This document shows positions 28,719 through 40,173 of a DNA stretch of 64,000 nt, in pieces. The notes beneath the pieces are model-generated. The model worked only from the letters and a program-made list of their open reading frames with translations, did not search any database and was not told the DNA's origin. Source of the DNA: Nitzschia sp. pyKryTriq1 (lineage: Eukaryota > Bacillariophyta > Bacillariophyceae > Bacillariales > Bacillariaceae); the NCBI GenBank assembly GCA_956465555.1, contig OY101116.1:3658001-3722000 (forward strand), given 5' to 3'. Each line of letters opens with the position of its first letter. Position 1 is the first letter of the stretch. Both the position numbers and the translations under genes were made by a program.

Positions 28719-29750
28719 ATGTCTCCCCAAAAAGAATTGATTGTTGCCGTCATTGGCTACACGGGCGGTGTCGGTACTTGTTTGCTCAAGGCCATGGACA
28801 AGATCCAGCTGAAGCCCTTCGCCTTGGTCCGATCGTCGACCATGAAGATCGGCGCCGAAGACTCATCCTCCGAGGTTCCGGTCGACTATCAAGTTTTGTG
28901 CGATAAGCTCTTGGCGCAGTCCCAGGCTACCTCGGGGATTCCCGTCATTGCCGATGTCACTGCGTCCGCCGCCGTGCAAACGCACTATAAAGACTGGCTG
29001 GCCGCCGGCATTTCCGTCGTCGCAGCAAACAAGGGGATCTTTGCAGGGCCCGAAGCCAACTACGAAGCCTTGTTGGAAGCCTGCAAAACCAGTCACGCAC
29101 GATTGTTTCATGAAACGACCGTGGGTGCTGGATTGCCCGTCCTAGGAACCTTGCAAGCACTCAAGGCGAGTTCACATGATATTGTGCAAGTCGAAGGGGT
29201 CTTGTCGGGAACTCTAGCCTATGTGTTGGGACAAGTAGCTGGTGGCAAACAAAAGTTGTCGGAAGCAGTCAAACAAGCCAAGGAACTGGGATATACCGAG
29301 CCGGATCCTCGAGATGATTTGAATGGAATGGATGTCGCTCGAAAGGCCGTCATTTTGGGCCGATTGGCAGGACTCAAGGGCGTCGAACTGGAAGATATGG
29401 AAATTGAATCGCTCGTACCGGAACCACTTCGAGAGTGCAGTGTGGAAGAATTCTTGGAAAAGTTGAGTGAACACGACGATGCCATGGCGGAACGAGTGGC
29501 CAAAGTCGAAGCTACGGAAGGGTGCCGATTGCATTATGCGGCCAAGGTCGATGTCGTGGCTGGAAAAGTAGGAGTGGGCCTCTTGGCGTGCGAGGCGTCT
29601 CACCCTTTCAATAATGCAGGACCTGACAACTTGGTGGCAATCACTACCAACTATTATACTCGACCCTTGGTCGTACAGGGAGCCGGGGCTGGAGGAGACG
29701 TCACAGCGACGGGAGTACTGGCGGACGTATTGCAGTGTGCCTACAACTAG
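28719..29750 (+). CDS. Homoserine dehydrogenase
   Basis: The 343-residue single-exon protein is a monofunctional homoserine dehydrogenase like yeast Hom6. It reduces aspartate semialdehyde to homoserine on the way to threonine and methionine. The Rossmann start is VAVIGYTGGVGTCLLKAM. VVAANKGIFAGP and ETTVGAGLPVLGTLQAL are family blocks, and the PROSITE-type signature GYTEPDPRDDLNGMDVARK contains the substrate-binding and catalytic acidic residues. There is no fused aspartokinase and no ACT domain. No targeting peptide is evident, so it is probably cytosolic. The start was chosen as the ATG giving MSPQKELIV; an upstream open frame lacks an ATG. Confidence 0.93.
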   Translation: MSPQKELIVAVIGYTGGVGTCLLKAMDKIQLKPFALVRSSTMKIGAEDSSSEVPVDYQVLCDKLLAQSQATSGIPVIADVTASAAVQTHYKDWLAAGISVVAANKGIFAGPEANYEALLEACKTSHARLFHETTVGAGLPVLGTLQALKASSHDIVQVEGVLSGTLAYVLGQVAGGKQKLSEAVKQAKELGYTEPDPRDDLNGMDVARKAVILGRLAGLKGVELEDMEIESLVPEPLRECSVEEFLEKLSEHDDAMAERVAKVEATEGCRLHYAAKVDVVAGKVGVGLLACEASHPFNNAGPDNLVAITTNYYTRPLVVQGAGAGGDVTATGVLADVLQCAYN

Positions 29751-29898
29751 GAGAGTGTAGATAGGTATAGTCGAACTTTATCCTATATCTTTCATTATCA
29801 TCAGGTATCCCTTGATAATAATATGATAATGCCTACAGCAAGGCGACGAGAAGCGGCTCTTAGGGCGCATAATGCTTGTAGTAACTTTATACAAGTCA

Positions 29899-31713
29899 TC
29901 AGGGTGCATTCCAAACCCTGTTTGTCACGTTGCGTTGAAGAAACGTTGCACGACATTCCATGATTTCAGCCTCTTCCAGATTAAGACATGGAGTCAAGGC
30001 CCAAGCTTCCAAGTTTAGGACTTCGAATCTTGAGCCGTCACTATGCGTATTGGAAAGTGAAGGGGACTGAAAAGTAATGCAAGGGGATGATGTTCCTTCC
30101 AGCAAGCAGTCGTCATCGAAGGATATCGCAAAGCCCCATTGGTGAGGTTGTACTTGTATGACCTCGCCACATGGGTGGATCTCTTTGGGCGAAGAACAGC
30201 ACCCACCCCCGACAGCAAGGCGACTGGGGTTGCTCTGGCACAACTGGACCATATTATTTTCGTAACTGTACCGAAAAATATCAATTTCACTCTCAATCCT
30301 GGCTTGTTCGGCGATGGAATCCGAAATTTCGCCACGATGATGTTTCATCTTCCACACAAACGACTCGCTCGTCCCGCCGTAGAAATTGTGATCCAAATGC
30401 CATGGCTCCGCAGTAAAGGCACCAAAGACTTCTCCATCGAGTGACTCCAGCGCCAGGATAGAGTACTTTGATCCTCGGATTTTGTTGAGAAAAGTAGACA
30501 TCGAAGCCCCGTCGCGAACCAGTGAGTACTTGAGCCAGAACGATTCTCCACGCTTGCAAAAAGGAAGCGAGTCCTGCAGTCGATGCATCAGTGGCGGAGA
30601 AAGAACGTGTGGCGAGGCAGCTTTGTCATCTGGAGACGTCCCAATGATGCTAAAGTCAAAGTGAATGCCATTAAAATCTTCGTCCACCCGTGCCCAGGGG
30701 TCGTAGTGCGGTTGCGTTTGAGGTTGGGCATTACCCTGCTGCTCCGACTTGGACTTGGATCGAGGGATAGGGTCATCATTGCCATTGTTTTGCGGAAGCG
30801 TGCTGCTACTGTTGTTTTCTTTGGACGTTGATGACGACTCTTCCGATGATGATTCCGCACTAGCGTTTTCATCTTCCATCCTCCATCCAGCTTCTTCTTG
30901 GGCAGCCTGCTGAATGGCCAATAGTGCAATTTCCTTCATCTCTGCCGGAGTACTGGTCCTTCTATTGCGCCGTTTCATCTCCTCCACTTCTGTCAGCACG
31001 TCACTGCTGTCTCTACGAAGGTATCTCTCGACACGTCTCCGTCCCATCGTCTTGTTGAGATTGATAATGAGATTTCCTGCATTTTTCCATCGTCGCTTGG
31101 CGAAGGCACGTAGCATGGCATTGTGCGTCGAGTTGTTTTGTTGACGCAACATCAAGCTGGCCCGTCGGGCCGAGGACCCAATATTATGATTACAATTGTT
31201 CTGTGTGGTCGTCGTTGGATCGGATGACGCACATTTACCAGCAACAGCAGCACTCGAACTGTTCAATGCTAATTCCGCTGGAAACGACTGGGCAAGACGT
31301 TCTTGGGCCAGTGCCACCTGGGCTTCGCTGCCTTGCTCCAGGATGCCCTCCAACAATGTCACTTCGATTGGGGCCAAGGAAGCAGCGACTTCCTCGAGCT
31401 TGATACGTAAGGATCGCCTTGGGGATAGTAAAGAATCATCATCCTTATCATCATCATTCTCGGCAGCAGCAGTGCCGACAGATACTGAAGAAGTATTCCT
31501 TCTTGTTGTGTTGTGGTCAACTTCCCAGGGTCTGCTCGACCGTGAATCGTCCTCCTCCCACTTTCTTCGACGACAACCATCGGCAGATTTCGGAATTCTT
31601 TGATTTCGATGACTACTAGGCGACAAGCTCATCATCGTTTCGGGAAAGATCAATTTTTCGACATTTCCCACCTCCACAAAGTCAAATAGTGGAATGATAG
31701 TATTCATCATCAT
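29899..31713 (-). CDS. TLDc-domain protein
   Basis: The 604-residue protein has a long, mostly disordered N-terminal half rich in Ser, Arg, Glu and Asn. A TLDc domain follows at about 388-572: FWLKYSLVRDGASMSTFL, ILALESLDGEVFGAFTAEPW, NFYGGTSESFVWKMK, then a Gly-rich strand into AISFDDDCLLEGTSSPC and a final FEVLNLEAWAL. TLDc proteins (OXR1, NCOA7, TBC1D24) interact with the V-ATPase and protect from oxidative stress in animals. The role here is inferred from the domain only. No membrane segment is seen. ATG at 31713 is the first of three Mets. Confidence 0.8.
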   Translation of the reverse strand: MMMNTIIPLFDFVEVGNVEKLIFPETMMSLSPSSHRNQRIPKSADGCRRRKWEEDDSRSSRPWEVDHNTTRRNTSSVSVGTAAAENDDDKDDDSLLSPRRSLRIKLEEVAASLAPIEVTLLEGILEQGSEAQVALAQERLAQSFPAELALNSSSAAVAGKCASSDPTTTTQNNCNHNIGSSARRASLMLRQQNNSTHNAMLRAFAKRRWKNAGNLIINLNKTMGRRRVERYLRRDSSDVLTEVEEMKRRNRRTSTPAEMKEIALLAIQQAAQEEAGWRMEDENASAESSSEESSSTSKENNSSSTLPQNNGNDDPIPRSKSKSEQQGNAQPQTQPHYDPWARVDEDFNGIHFDFSIIGTSPDDKAASPHVLSPPLMHRLQDSLPFCKRGESFWLKYSLVRDGASMSTFLNKIRGSKYSILALESLDGEVFGAFTAEPWHLDHNFYGGTSESFVWKMKHHRGEISDSIAEQARIESEIDIFRYSYENNMVQLCQSNPSRLAVGGGCCSSPKEIHPCGEVIQVQPHQWGFAISFDDDCLLEGTSSPCITFQSPSLSNTHSDGSRFEVLNLEAWALTPCLNLEEAEIMECRATFLQRNVTNRVWNAP

Positions 31714-32079
31714 TGTGAATTCCTGCTTGTTGCTGCTGCTGCTGCTTTTGCCAGGAATATGGTTGTTATGCTATGTTGTGTTGTTGGTCGCCAAATTTGA
31801 AGAATCGAGCAATGCATGCGTCCGTTTACACGATACGATAGCTGCAAGAGAATTTTGGAGTGGTTCTTGTTTCGGATTTTTGCGTGAGGAAACGAGCGAC
31901 AGAATGAATAATACAGAATCCGAAGCATTCCGCACCGACAGACAGACGAACTGTGAAAGTGGTCCGTCAGGTCGGATACTTTGTAGGGGTGACGGGTGAC
32001 GGCCGGACCCAGGATGATGATTGCTTCGTTGGATCCAAAGATAGAAAAGATCTAAGTTATTATTCGTTGGTAATTTATA
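31714..32079. other. Intergenic region
   Basis: It is the upstream region of the TLDc gene and the 3' flank of the ALDH-like gene. It starts with a GCT microsatellite (about 31728-31745). Nothing else is supported. Confidence 0.5.
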
Positions 32080-34461
32080 TTATTTCCGTTCTTTACTTCT
32101 TTGCAGCCATTTTGGAAGGCCCTTGACTCGGGAAACAAAGTCTTCATCATTGGGTAAGGTGCTTTTAATGTGACCCACGGGAAGCAACAGGGTCAAGAAT
32201 TGGCCTACCATTGGAAAGTTGGCGGTATCCATGGGGCCCGCCGCCGCGGTGCCGGTGGTAATAGGATATAGATTATCTCCAGGTCGTAGCAATTCTTCCG
32301 TAACGGTGGTTTTGACGGTTGGAATACCATGCTTTTGGCACAGTGCAGCAATATCTTCGTTATTGGACTTGGGTACCGACACGACGACTTGATCCTTGGC
32401 ATTGGTGGCGAAGAACAAGAGGAGAGCAGGGGCCAATTCATCCCATTTTGTGCTTTTGCCGCATTGCAAATAGGTTTTGGTTTTCAGAGGTGGACGTTGT
32501 AGACCCCACATAGCGGTTCGAACGGAACCAAAACTACGTTTCGGATTTTCCTGCGTGGCATCTTTCAAGTATTCCAGAAGTGTCACACAATATCCCTTGA
32601 CCAAGTCGTCCGATATGTCATTGAGAAATGCACCAATGCTATTACCCAATGACGATGATTGAGACTTGGCTGCCTGTTGCTTCAAAAAGCTATCCGTGTA
32701 GGCACTATCATATCCAGGGGTGCAGCTCGGAACGACGACTGGATACTTGGTGTACTTGGACAATTCTCTGCGGGGTGAAATTCACCAAAGACCTCGGCTT
32801 CTTGGGGACGTGCTTGACACGTCAAGGCGGGGGATTCGGGAGTTCCAATGGTATTGACCACCAGACCTGTTTGAGCCCACAAGGCCAAGCCCACCTCTAA
32901 CGATTCTTCTCGCGTTTTACCCGTCACTGCCATGGAAATGGGCTGGTTCGTATTCAACCAGTCCGCCAAGTCGTCCAAATGTTTCTTGGTATCCATTTTG
33001 GAAATATCTACGACCACCTTTCTCCAATGTTCCTCAATGTGATTGGGTGGGAATTGTTCCGTCAAAATCCGATACGACGCATCCGCAGTTGGGTGTCGTT
33101 GGTATCCATTACCCGAAGGACCAGGAGGAGTTCCAGCGTGATTGGAAAAGACTCCATCGAATCCACGTGCCTTCATGGCACTAGCTGCCGAGTCGATAGA
33201 TTGGGTCCGGGCCAGCATGTCCTGAACCTCTTCGTCTTTGACAAACGGTGGAACAACCGCATGACGAAGCGCCGTACATTGTCCGGACGATTCGATGGTG
33301 GCACTCATGCGGATTGCTTCCTGAATGGGCGGTGTCCAATCCAGAGCAATCAACGTATTGGGACCTCCCGTCGAAGCGACCGTATTCGGGTATCCGGATT
33401 TAATAGTAGCCGCCAAATCACGGGAACAAGTGGCATACAAGTTTCCGGTGTGGGCCTGCAGACTTTGCGTAATATCCACAATGTCCTCCAGGGAGCAAGA
33501 AAGGTAGGTGATCATTCCTGGATCCACGCCGTGTTCCATGGAAAGATCCATCAGTAATTTGGTCCATCGAAAAGTGTGCTGCACAGTATTGCTTCGTCCC
33601 AAGACGACACAAGGAATACCCACTTCCATACTTCTCAATGTCTTGCGAAATAGATCCAAAAAGTTGGTAAAGTTGCTCACACAAGAAACATAAATGGGCT
33701 TTCGTTGCACTTTGAGGATTCCTGCCGCCTCGTCTCGCAAGAGCAGATCATTCAAATTTCGTTCCACATGATTCGCCATGATGGATTCTTCAATCTCAGT
33801 GACTCCGTCTTGTTTGGAAAAATCCAGACATTGATTTCCAATCAAGAGTCCCGAAAATTCCGGCGACAAGAGACGTTGTTCTACTTGGCGCATCGCCTCA
33901 CGATAATCCTGTTGGGGCGGTTGGTAGGTTTGGATGTGCTGCTTCAACGCCTCAATTTGTTCCTTGGTAGCATAGTCTTGACGACCATTGACACGGCCCA
34001 AGGCATCCACTGTATCTACAGTGGCCCCACCCCGCAATTCCTTTCCATTCAATATCGACACAATCTATAGATCAGAAATGAATAAAAGAACAACGAAAGA
34101 GCAATCGATGGCTGAGTGAGTCCGTCGAATACAGTGATGCAATCCATCTCAACCAACGTATGTTACGTACCGGATCGTCATACCAGCTTTGCGGATCAAA
34201 TTGATCTAAATACTCGACAGCACTTTGGCGGATTTTTGGGATATCCGGGACGGGAACACCTTGGAAACTCGCGGCATAGTCCGACGATGCAAAATGAAAG
34301 GACATTTGTTGTTGTGAATGCTGCTGATGAGGAGGATGAGGATGTTGATGCTGATGTTGATTATGTGCAATGGTGGAAGGGAGCTGCACGACAGTAGTGC
34401 TTACTGCTGGACGGTGTCGTCGAACCGACCTTAGTGAAGAAGCTAATGTCGATCGAAGCAT
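32080..34461 (-). CDS. Aldehyde dehydrogenase superfamily-like protein with mitochondrial presequence
   Basis: Exon 1 (34461-34171) begins MLRSTLASSLRSVRRHRP, a mitochondrial-type presequence. A 106-bp GTACGT...CTATAG intron leads at phase 0 to exon 2 from 34064. The central part resembles ALDHs: RKPIYVSCVSNFTNFLDLF, an NAD-site-like strand ASTGGPNTLIALDW, and SSGQCTALRHAVV with the likely catalytic Cys. Near 32770 the frame changes. Either a 53-bp intron (32820-32768, GTGTCA...GCAG) joins ESPALT to ELSKYTKYPVVV, or a one-base indel separates FGEFHPAE from ELSKYTKY. With the intron the product is 740 residues, much longer than ordinary ALDHs of about 500. The C-terminal 220 residues are not recognised. 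Confidence 0.55.
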
Positions 34462-35018
34462 AATGGTGACGACCAAGTTTTTAATGAGAGAAAGAAAAAG
34501 GATTCTTCGACGGTCGTCGATTTTTCAGTGGGTGGGTGGGTGGTGTCACTCGTCGTCTGATGTGATGATACTCCAACCTTCACAAGTACTGTAATAATTC
34601 GCTGTCGGAGAGATAAACAATAATGAGAGCCTCCAATCATCAAACACTTGATGCCTTTGTTCTGTGTCTTGTGCGAACTCTCGGACAAGATAGTATAAAT
34701 AGTATTACCACGATCGATCGCTTGACCCTTTTCTGGCTTCACTCCTTTTATAGCTTGCTTCACTATCTTCGCGCGGTTTCATCAAACAACAGAATTCTTC
34801 TGTCACACCCGCCGCGAAGAGCCAAGCGACATCAGGCGAGAGAAAGATCGTGTCAATCAATACGACTACCTCGACTGGTTACCGACCGCAAATCGCTTTC
34901 CTCGGATGCGGGTCACAAAGCAAGTGCTCTCTCTCTGAGACGAAGTACTATACCTGTAGTAGAGTAATGACAAACCCTTCGACTAGTCCATCATCACCTT
35001 TTGTCACAACATCTCATT
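34462..35018. other. Divergent promoter region
   Basis: It lies between the ALDH-like gene and the GFA-family gene. No supported gene and no recognised site. Confidence 0.5.
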
Positions 35019-35456
35019 ATGTCGGATGGCAGCAGCAACAAAACAGAATATGTGTGTCGGTGTCATTGTGGTAGAGTCCAAGGCAAATTCATGGCCAACA
35101 AGGACAAACTCATCGCTTGGGAATGCAATTGCAGCGATTGTTTCATGAGGGGAAATATCCATCTCGTCATTCCACAAGACGACTTTTCGTTAGATATGAA
35201 AGAACCACTAGAGGACGCCACGACGTTGTATTTGTGGGGAACCAGGACGGCGGTTCGACAATTCTGCAAAACCTGTGGCATTTTGCCGTGGTATCGGCCG
35301 CGGTCAAATCCAGATGGATACGGGATCACCTACATGTGCATTGATTTGGAGGCGAAAGGAGACGCCAAGCCAGAAATCGAGATTCGAAAATTTGATGGAC
35401 AGAACTGGGAAGAATGCTTCAAGACCTCTGCCATCAAAGACGAGTCCAAGAAATAA
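35019..35456 (+). CDS. GFA/CENP-V family zinc protein
   Basis: This 145-residue protein belongs to the glutathione-dependent formaldehyde-activating enzyme (GFA)/CENP-V family. It has the zinc-binding Cys pattern: CRCHCGRVQGKF, then WECNCSDCFMRG, then FCKTCGILPWYRPRSNPDGY. These supply the structural and the second zinc site. Bacterial members act on glutathione-formaldehyde adducts, while most eukaryotic members have unproven roles, so no reaction is assigned. The start is the first in-frame ATG (MSDGSSNKTE); the frame is open upstream without an ATG. No targeting sequence is apparent. Confidence 0.85.
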   Translation: MSDGSSNKTEYVCRCHCGRVQGKFMANKDKLIAWECNCSDCFMRGNIHLVIPQDDFSLDMKEPLEDATTLYLWGTRTAVRQFCKTCGILPWYRPRSNPDGYGITYMCIDLEAKGDAKPEIEIRKFDGQNWEECFKTSAIKDESKK

Positions 35457-35685
35457 AAATGTTCCCGTGACTACGAGCGAGTGCAGGATGATTTTGGAAG
35501 TACCACAAGGGTGCAAGGTGATCATTCAATATTGAAAGCGGGTGCCTTTCATAAATCTTACAGCTAGAGGAAATGTAGAAACAGTTGTACGTGGTCCGGT
35601 CCAGTGCAGTAATCATACTGTAGAGTCATGCCATGCTTTTGATCTTCTATTTTAGTTCATGAGCGACTACCCGCTGTTTCGTTCC

Positions 35686-38600
35686 TCACAGAGTCAAAAA
35701 CTGCCGAGCTGTCACTCGGAATGCGGTAAGCTTCTGCGTGAATCGATCCCGATTTGCACTATCCAAACTTCGACTGACATCCGCCAGGAGTTTGTTGAGC
35801 GTTTCATTCAATTTCGCTTGATTTTCGGGTGACTGAGAACTCAACAGGTGATCCTTGTACGCGGTGAAGCTTGCCTCACTGGCCAGCATGAGACTGAGCA
35901 TGGGTCGCATGACAGCCCAATGATTTTGGGGTGGGCCAAACAACAATAAATTGAACAAGGTAGAGGTCAAACTCGAAAACAGATTGGGGTGGGCCGCCAG
36001 GTGCTGAACGACAAAAATATTGTGAGGGCGATTCTGATGAGACGAAGATTTACCGCGCTGCCTTCCAACCGTACGTACCTTGTTGAGATTGTGCATTTGA
36101 ATCGTGTCTTTGCCTTGGTTGTTGAAGTAGTATGTCGTCAAGTGATCGATAGAATTTGCACAGAACGAGCTAATGGTAGCGTCGCTCGACTGAAGTCCAT
36201 CGTGAACGGTGGCCATAATTTGCATGAAAATGGTAGTGTCAAGCGCGAAGACGGTATTTTTGTGGCTGCGGAATAAGATCTCAATAAAACTGTAGTAGGC
36301 TTTGCTCAATTTGGGATAGGCATTAATGTCGTCCAAGGGCACGGAAAGAGCCATTTGCAGGGCGACCTCCAAAGAATTTTCCAGAGCCTTGTCGTTGTAT
36401 AATTCAAACACACCAAAACAAACATAGTTTCCACCCAACGCCGAGTTTAGAACGTGCAAGGACAGGGAAAGACCCTTATATCGCTTCTTGTAGATTCCGG
36501 GATCCCCTGGAGGTGGCTGCGGAGTAGCCATAAGTCGACGACCGTAGGCACACACCACTTCACTAGTGCAGCGGAACAGAAGAATTCCATTGGGACTGCT
36601 CTGGTCGAAATTCACTCGATTCGCCTTATTGTGGCAAAATTCGTGCAAGAAGCGGAGCAAACTAATCACAACGTCGGTTTGATCGTACCAAACGTCTGCT
36701 ACCTTGGCCAACAAGGGCAGATGATTTGGGTGCAATATATCAAAGAGGGCGCTGTAGGTTTTGCGATTGTGCAGACTTGCAGTGATTCCGCGCAAATCCC
36801 GGAAGACACCAATCAAGGGCCGCCGGCAATTTTCGCTTCGTAGCTCCTGTGGTGAAAGAGTCCTCAGCTTAGTCAAAGTCGCAACGATTGGTTCCATGAA
36901 TTGATCAAAGTTTATGCCAAGCTTCTCTTCTCCATTGGGTGATAGCAGCAGACGCGTCAACGTCGCATGGAAGGTCGTTCGATGACGGACATTACCCGGG
37001 ACCGCCAAGAAGGGGAATTGATCCTCCGTGTGATGCATGGCCAGAAATCGTACCGTATCCAAGGTAAGCAAAAGCTTTGAACTACTGTATCCTCCAGCCA
37101 TATCGTGGAGGAGCTCCAGAGTTTTGCCAACAATTTCTTGCTCCTCGGGCCAGAATTTCAAATTGTTGCCCATTTTGGTGACGATGATATTGGCCACAAC
37201 AGTGTGGTCGCCCATTCCCAGATGTTCAAACATGCGTTGATAAATCTTTTGTTTGGTTGATGGTGCCGAATCTAGCTTGGCGACAATCATTCCGACCGAC
37301 AAGGAATCTCCTGTGGTTCCTGAATTACTGCCAGCGGACATTTGATCCCACATGAACATGTAAACTCGTCGAAAGTTCTGAAAGTAAAACAAGAGCGCCA
37401 ATTCCAGTTGTGGATCTGCCCTTCCTACACCATTTGAAGAAGTGAGACGGTAGTCTACTCCTTGTGCCAATTGCAAGGCCCGTCGACTGAGACTCGCATC
37501 AATCGTTTCTTCTCCCTCCCCCATGTGTGCAGACGACCAACTATGTCCACCCACAATGGCTCCCACCATGTAGGTCAGCCACGTCATCTGGCCTTCAATG
37601 ATCGCCATTTGTTGTTGTATGTCTGCAGGAGCAGAACTTGTTGGACTGGTTCCCATTCGCCCCATCAAATCTTGATATTGTGCCAGAAGCGGATCAAACT
37701 TGGCCAGAATCATTTGAGCGACCGGCCCGTACTGAAATCGACAAATAACGGGCAATCGATCCATCTGCTCCTTGAGCGAGCCTTCGTCTTCGAGTGGATT
37801 CTCCAGCGCTCCATCACTTCGCAGGACGGCCTCTACCGACCCAAGCATACTGTCTATGTACGTTTCCACGACCAGCAAGACTTGCTTTTCCAAATGCTGA
37901 ACATGCCCCTGCGCTCCAGTTTCAGGACGGACATATGGAACCGCGGCTACCAATCGCCCCCATAGTGACAAGAGATAGTGTATGGAGTTGGTGCTGTACT
38001 GCCAGTTTCGAATTGATTGGACCGTAAAAGAAGCGGCAAGTTCCAACCACTCCATGTATCCTTCCGCCTTGACCAATTCACTGAGCTGATAATTGGCCTT
38101 GAGGCGGCCCAGCAGACGACAAAATTGATGATAATTGTCTTGGTGCATCAGCCCAGTCTGTTTGGAAAGCATTTCCCGAATCCCATTGATCAAACGACCC
38201 AAAAAGGCAGCCCGATCCTTGTCCGTGGGAAAGAGGGACCGTCGGACAGATGCTAGCAAAATAATTGCTTCCATGGCTTTGGACGATCGAGGTGGTTCCG
38301 TATTCGCATAAAACTCGAAAAAGAGTTCGGTTGTAGCAGGATCCTGCAGCAGAGGTCTCCAGGAGGTAGGCGCTTGAATGGTACCCACGTCTTCGGTGGA
38401 TTCGTCGGGATTGGTTCCAATGAAATCAAAGCTGAGACACCGAACTGTCAATGACAATGCCTGCTCCCCTATGGCAGCTTCCTGCTGTGGTTCTGCGGCT
38501 GTAGGGAGAAAAAGGAGACGAAAAGTCGTTGAGCGTTTATCATAGGGTGGAGGGGAAACGACTGCACTACTCGTACACTGAACTCCATTGAAAGGCACTT

Positions 38601-39221
38601 ACTGATGGATCTCGTTTGCAGCTGCTTGAGGGTGGTCAAGCCAAGCTGAAACACCTTGAGCAGACACACGTCCCGGAAACTGACCGAAGTCTTTCGATGT
38701 TGCGTCAAAGTTCTCCCAGTGGTCGGAATGTTGAGTTCATCGACCAGCTGGTTGAGAATTTTGAGCCCCAATATGCAATGATCGACCGTCGCCTGCAAGA
38801 ACTTGGTGACATCGTCGGCTAGTTCTCGATGCACCGGATCGTCAAACCATCCCAGTTTGGTGATCCGGCACACCAGCTTGATGAGACTCACCGTCACAAA
38901 GTCCTGCAGGTGCGGCCCGTTGTTGGCGAGATACGCGAGCACGTAGTTTCGAATGTCGATGCGCTGCGGCACTGTGAAGTTATTCCAGTGAATGGTAATG
39001 AGCTCTGTCAACGAGTTGGTGGCTACAAGTCGTGCATATTGCGACTTGGAATTGTCTAGAATGTATTGGCACTGGGGGATGTATTCAGCGCTGCTCTGCA
39101 AGCTCAATAGACGTTGTTGAGCCTCATTGCGGGTTATCGTTTCGCCATTGGAAGTAGTGGGCACTCCTGTGTACAGCGTCTCGCACAGTGCTTCCACCTG
39201 AGCCAGTTGTGCAGCGTCCAT
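35686..39221 (-). CDS. XPO7: Exportin-7 (importin-beta family nuclear export receptor)
   Basis: Two exons, 39221-38603 and 38498-35686, are joined at phase 1 by a 104-bp GTAAGT...CTACAG intron, giving 1,143 residues (human XPO7 has 1,087). The N-terminus MDAAQLAQVEALCETLYTG and the following importin-beta-like helices (SAEYIPQCQYILDNSKSQYA, FVTVSLIKLVCRITKLGWFD) match exportin-7/RanBP16. XPO7 carries folded cargo with basic surface patches, bound to RanGTP, out of the nucleus. HEAT-like helical pairs run through the whole length. The C-terminal blocks PHNIFVVQHLAAHPNLFSSL and NHWAVMRPMLSLMLASE are also characteristic. No truncation is seen. Confidence 0.9.
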
Positions 39222-40173
39222 CCTGCAGTTACCGCACTGCTGTTAAGTTGACGCTCAAAGTGAATCGAGAAAGCGTGGAAGGTGCGATCGGACCGTGCTC
39301 GCCAAACACTGTGGCTGTCGGTACGACTGATCCAAATGCACTCGCCGCTGTTGTCGAGGGATATTACTCGCTTGCAACGAAAGAGACAATGTAATGAATA
39401 CAATGTCTTGAGAGTAGAGAGAGAAAAAGAGAGAGAGTGTACCAGTGCCAGTACTTCCAATCTCGATCTGGAGGAAAGCAGCAATGCAAATATAGGTGCC
39501 CAAATCGGTGCTACTACTAGTGCTGTACCGTGTGCTGGGCGGAGTGGGCGGCGGCGGCGGCACCGACCATCAAACAAGGCACCATCGTTCCAATAACACG
39601 GTTTTAGGGCGACGAAATTGGGATGACCAATGTTCCAACGCATCGATCAACTGTCAAATCTGTGCGAGGCGCAGGCTTGAACGCACGGATTGGGCCGACA
39701 TCGGGCGACAGCCAGCGAGCGGAAGGGAGCAAGAGAGAGCGAGCGATGGAGAGCAAGGCCGAAAGAAGCCCGTCGAAAATACGAGCGAGACACAGACGTT
39801 CGCTTGAATAATAATCATCGACGCGCAAAAGGAGAAATCTTGTGGATCGGACAAACTCACAAGACTCCGGGTTTTGCACACAAAAGAAAGGACGATGAGA
39901 AACTCAGTCACGGAAAATGCGTCATTAAAATTTTAAATTTCCCTCCGACATCATGACGTCATCATGCATCTAAAACATTCGGCCGTCCGTCCATTGGCAG
40001 TTGCTATCCAACAACCATCAAACGGCAACTGGCAACTTGCTGGCAACCATCAAAAAGACGAAACAAAAGATCGCGCTTCGCTCCTTTTTCTTTTGATGAT
40101 GATGTGATGATGGTGATATCGATAGATCGACATTCCCCATTATTTATATTACAGCTTCTATGAACAGCAACTC
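39222..40173. other. Divergent promoter region of exportin-7 and CTP synthase
   Basis: No gene in 0.95 kb; small frames are low quality. It contains a GA-rich stretch at 39415-39437 and a perfect TGACGTCA at 39954-39961, plus a region around 39990-40060 with three AACTGGCAAC-like repeats (GGCAGTTGCTATCCAACAACC, CGGCAACTGGCAACTTGCTGGCAACC). Confidence 0.45.
39954..39961. promoter_or_regulatory. CRE palindrome TGACGTCA
   Basis: A perfect cAMP-response-element palindrome 212 bp before the CTP synthase start. In Phaeodactylum, TGACGT elements bind bZIP factors and mediate CO2/cAMP response. A role at this gene is inferred only. Confidence 0.35.
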
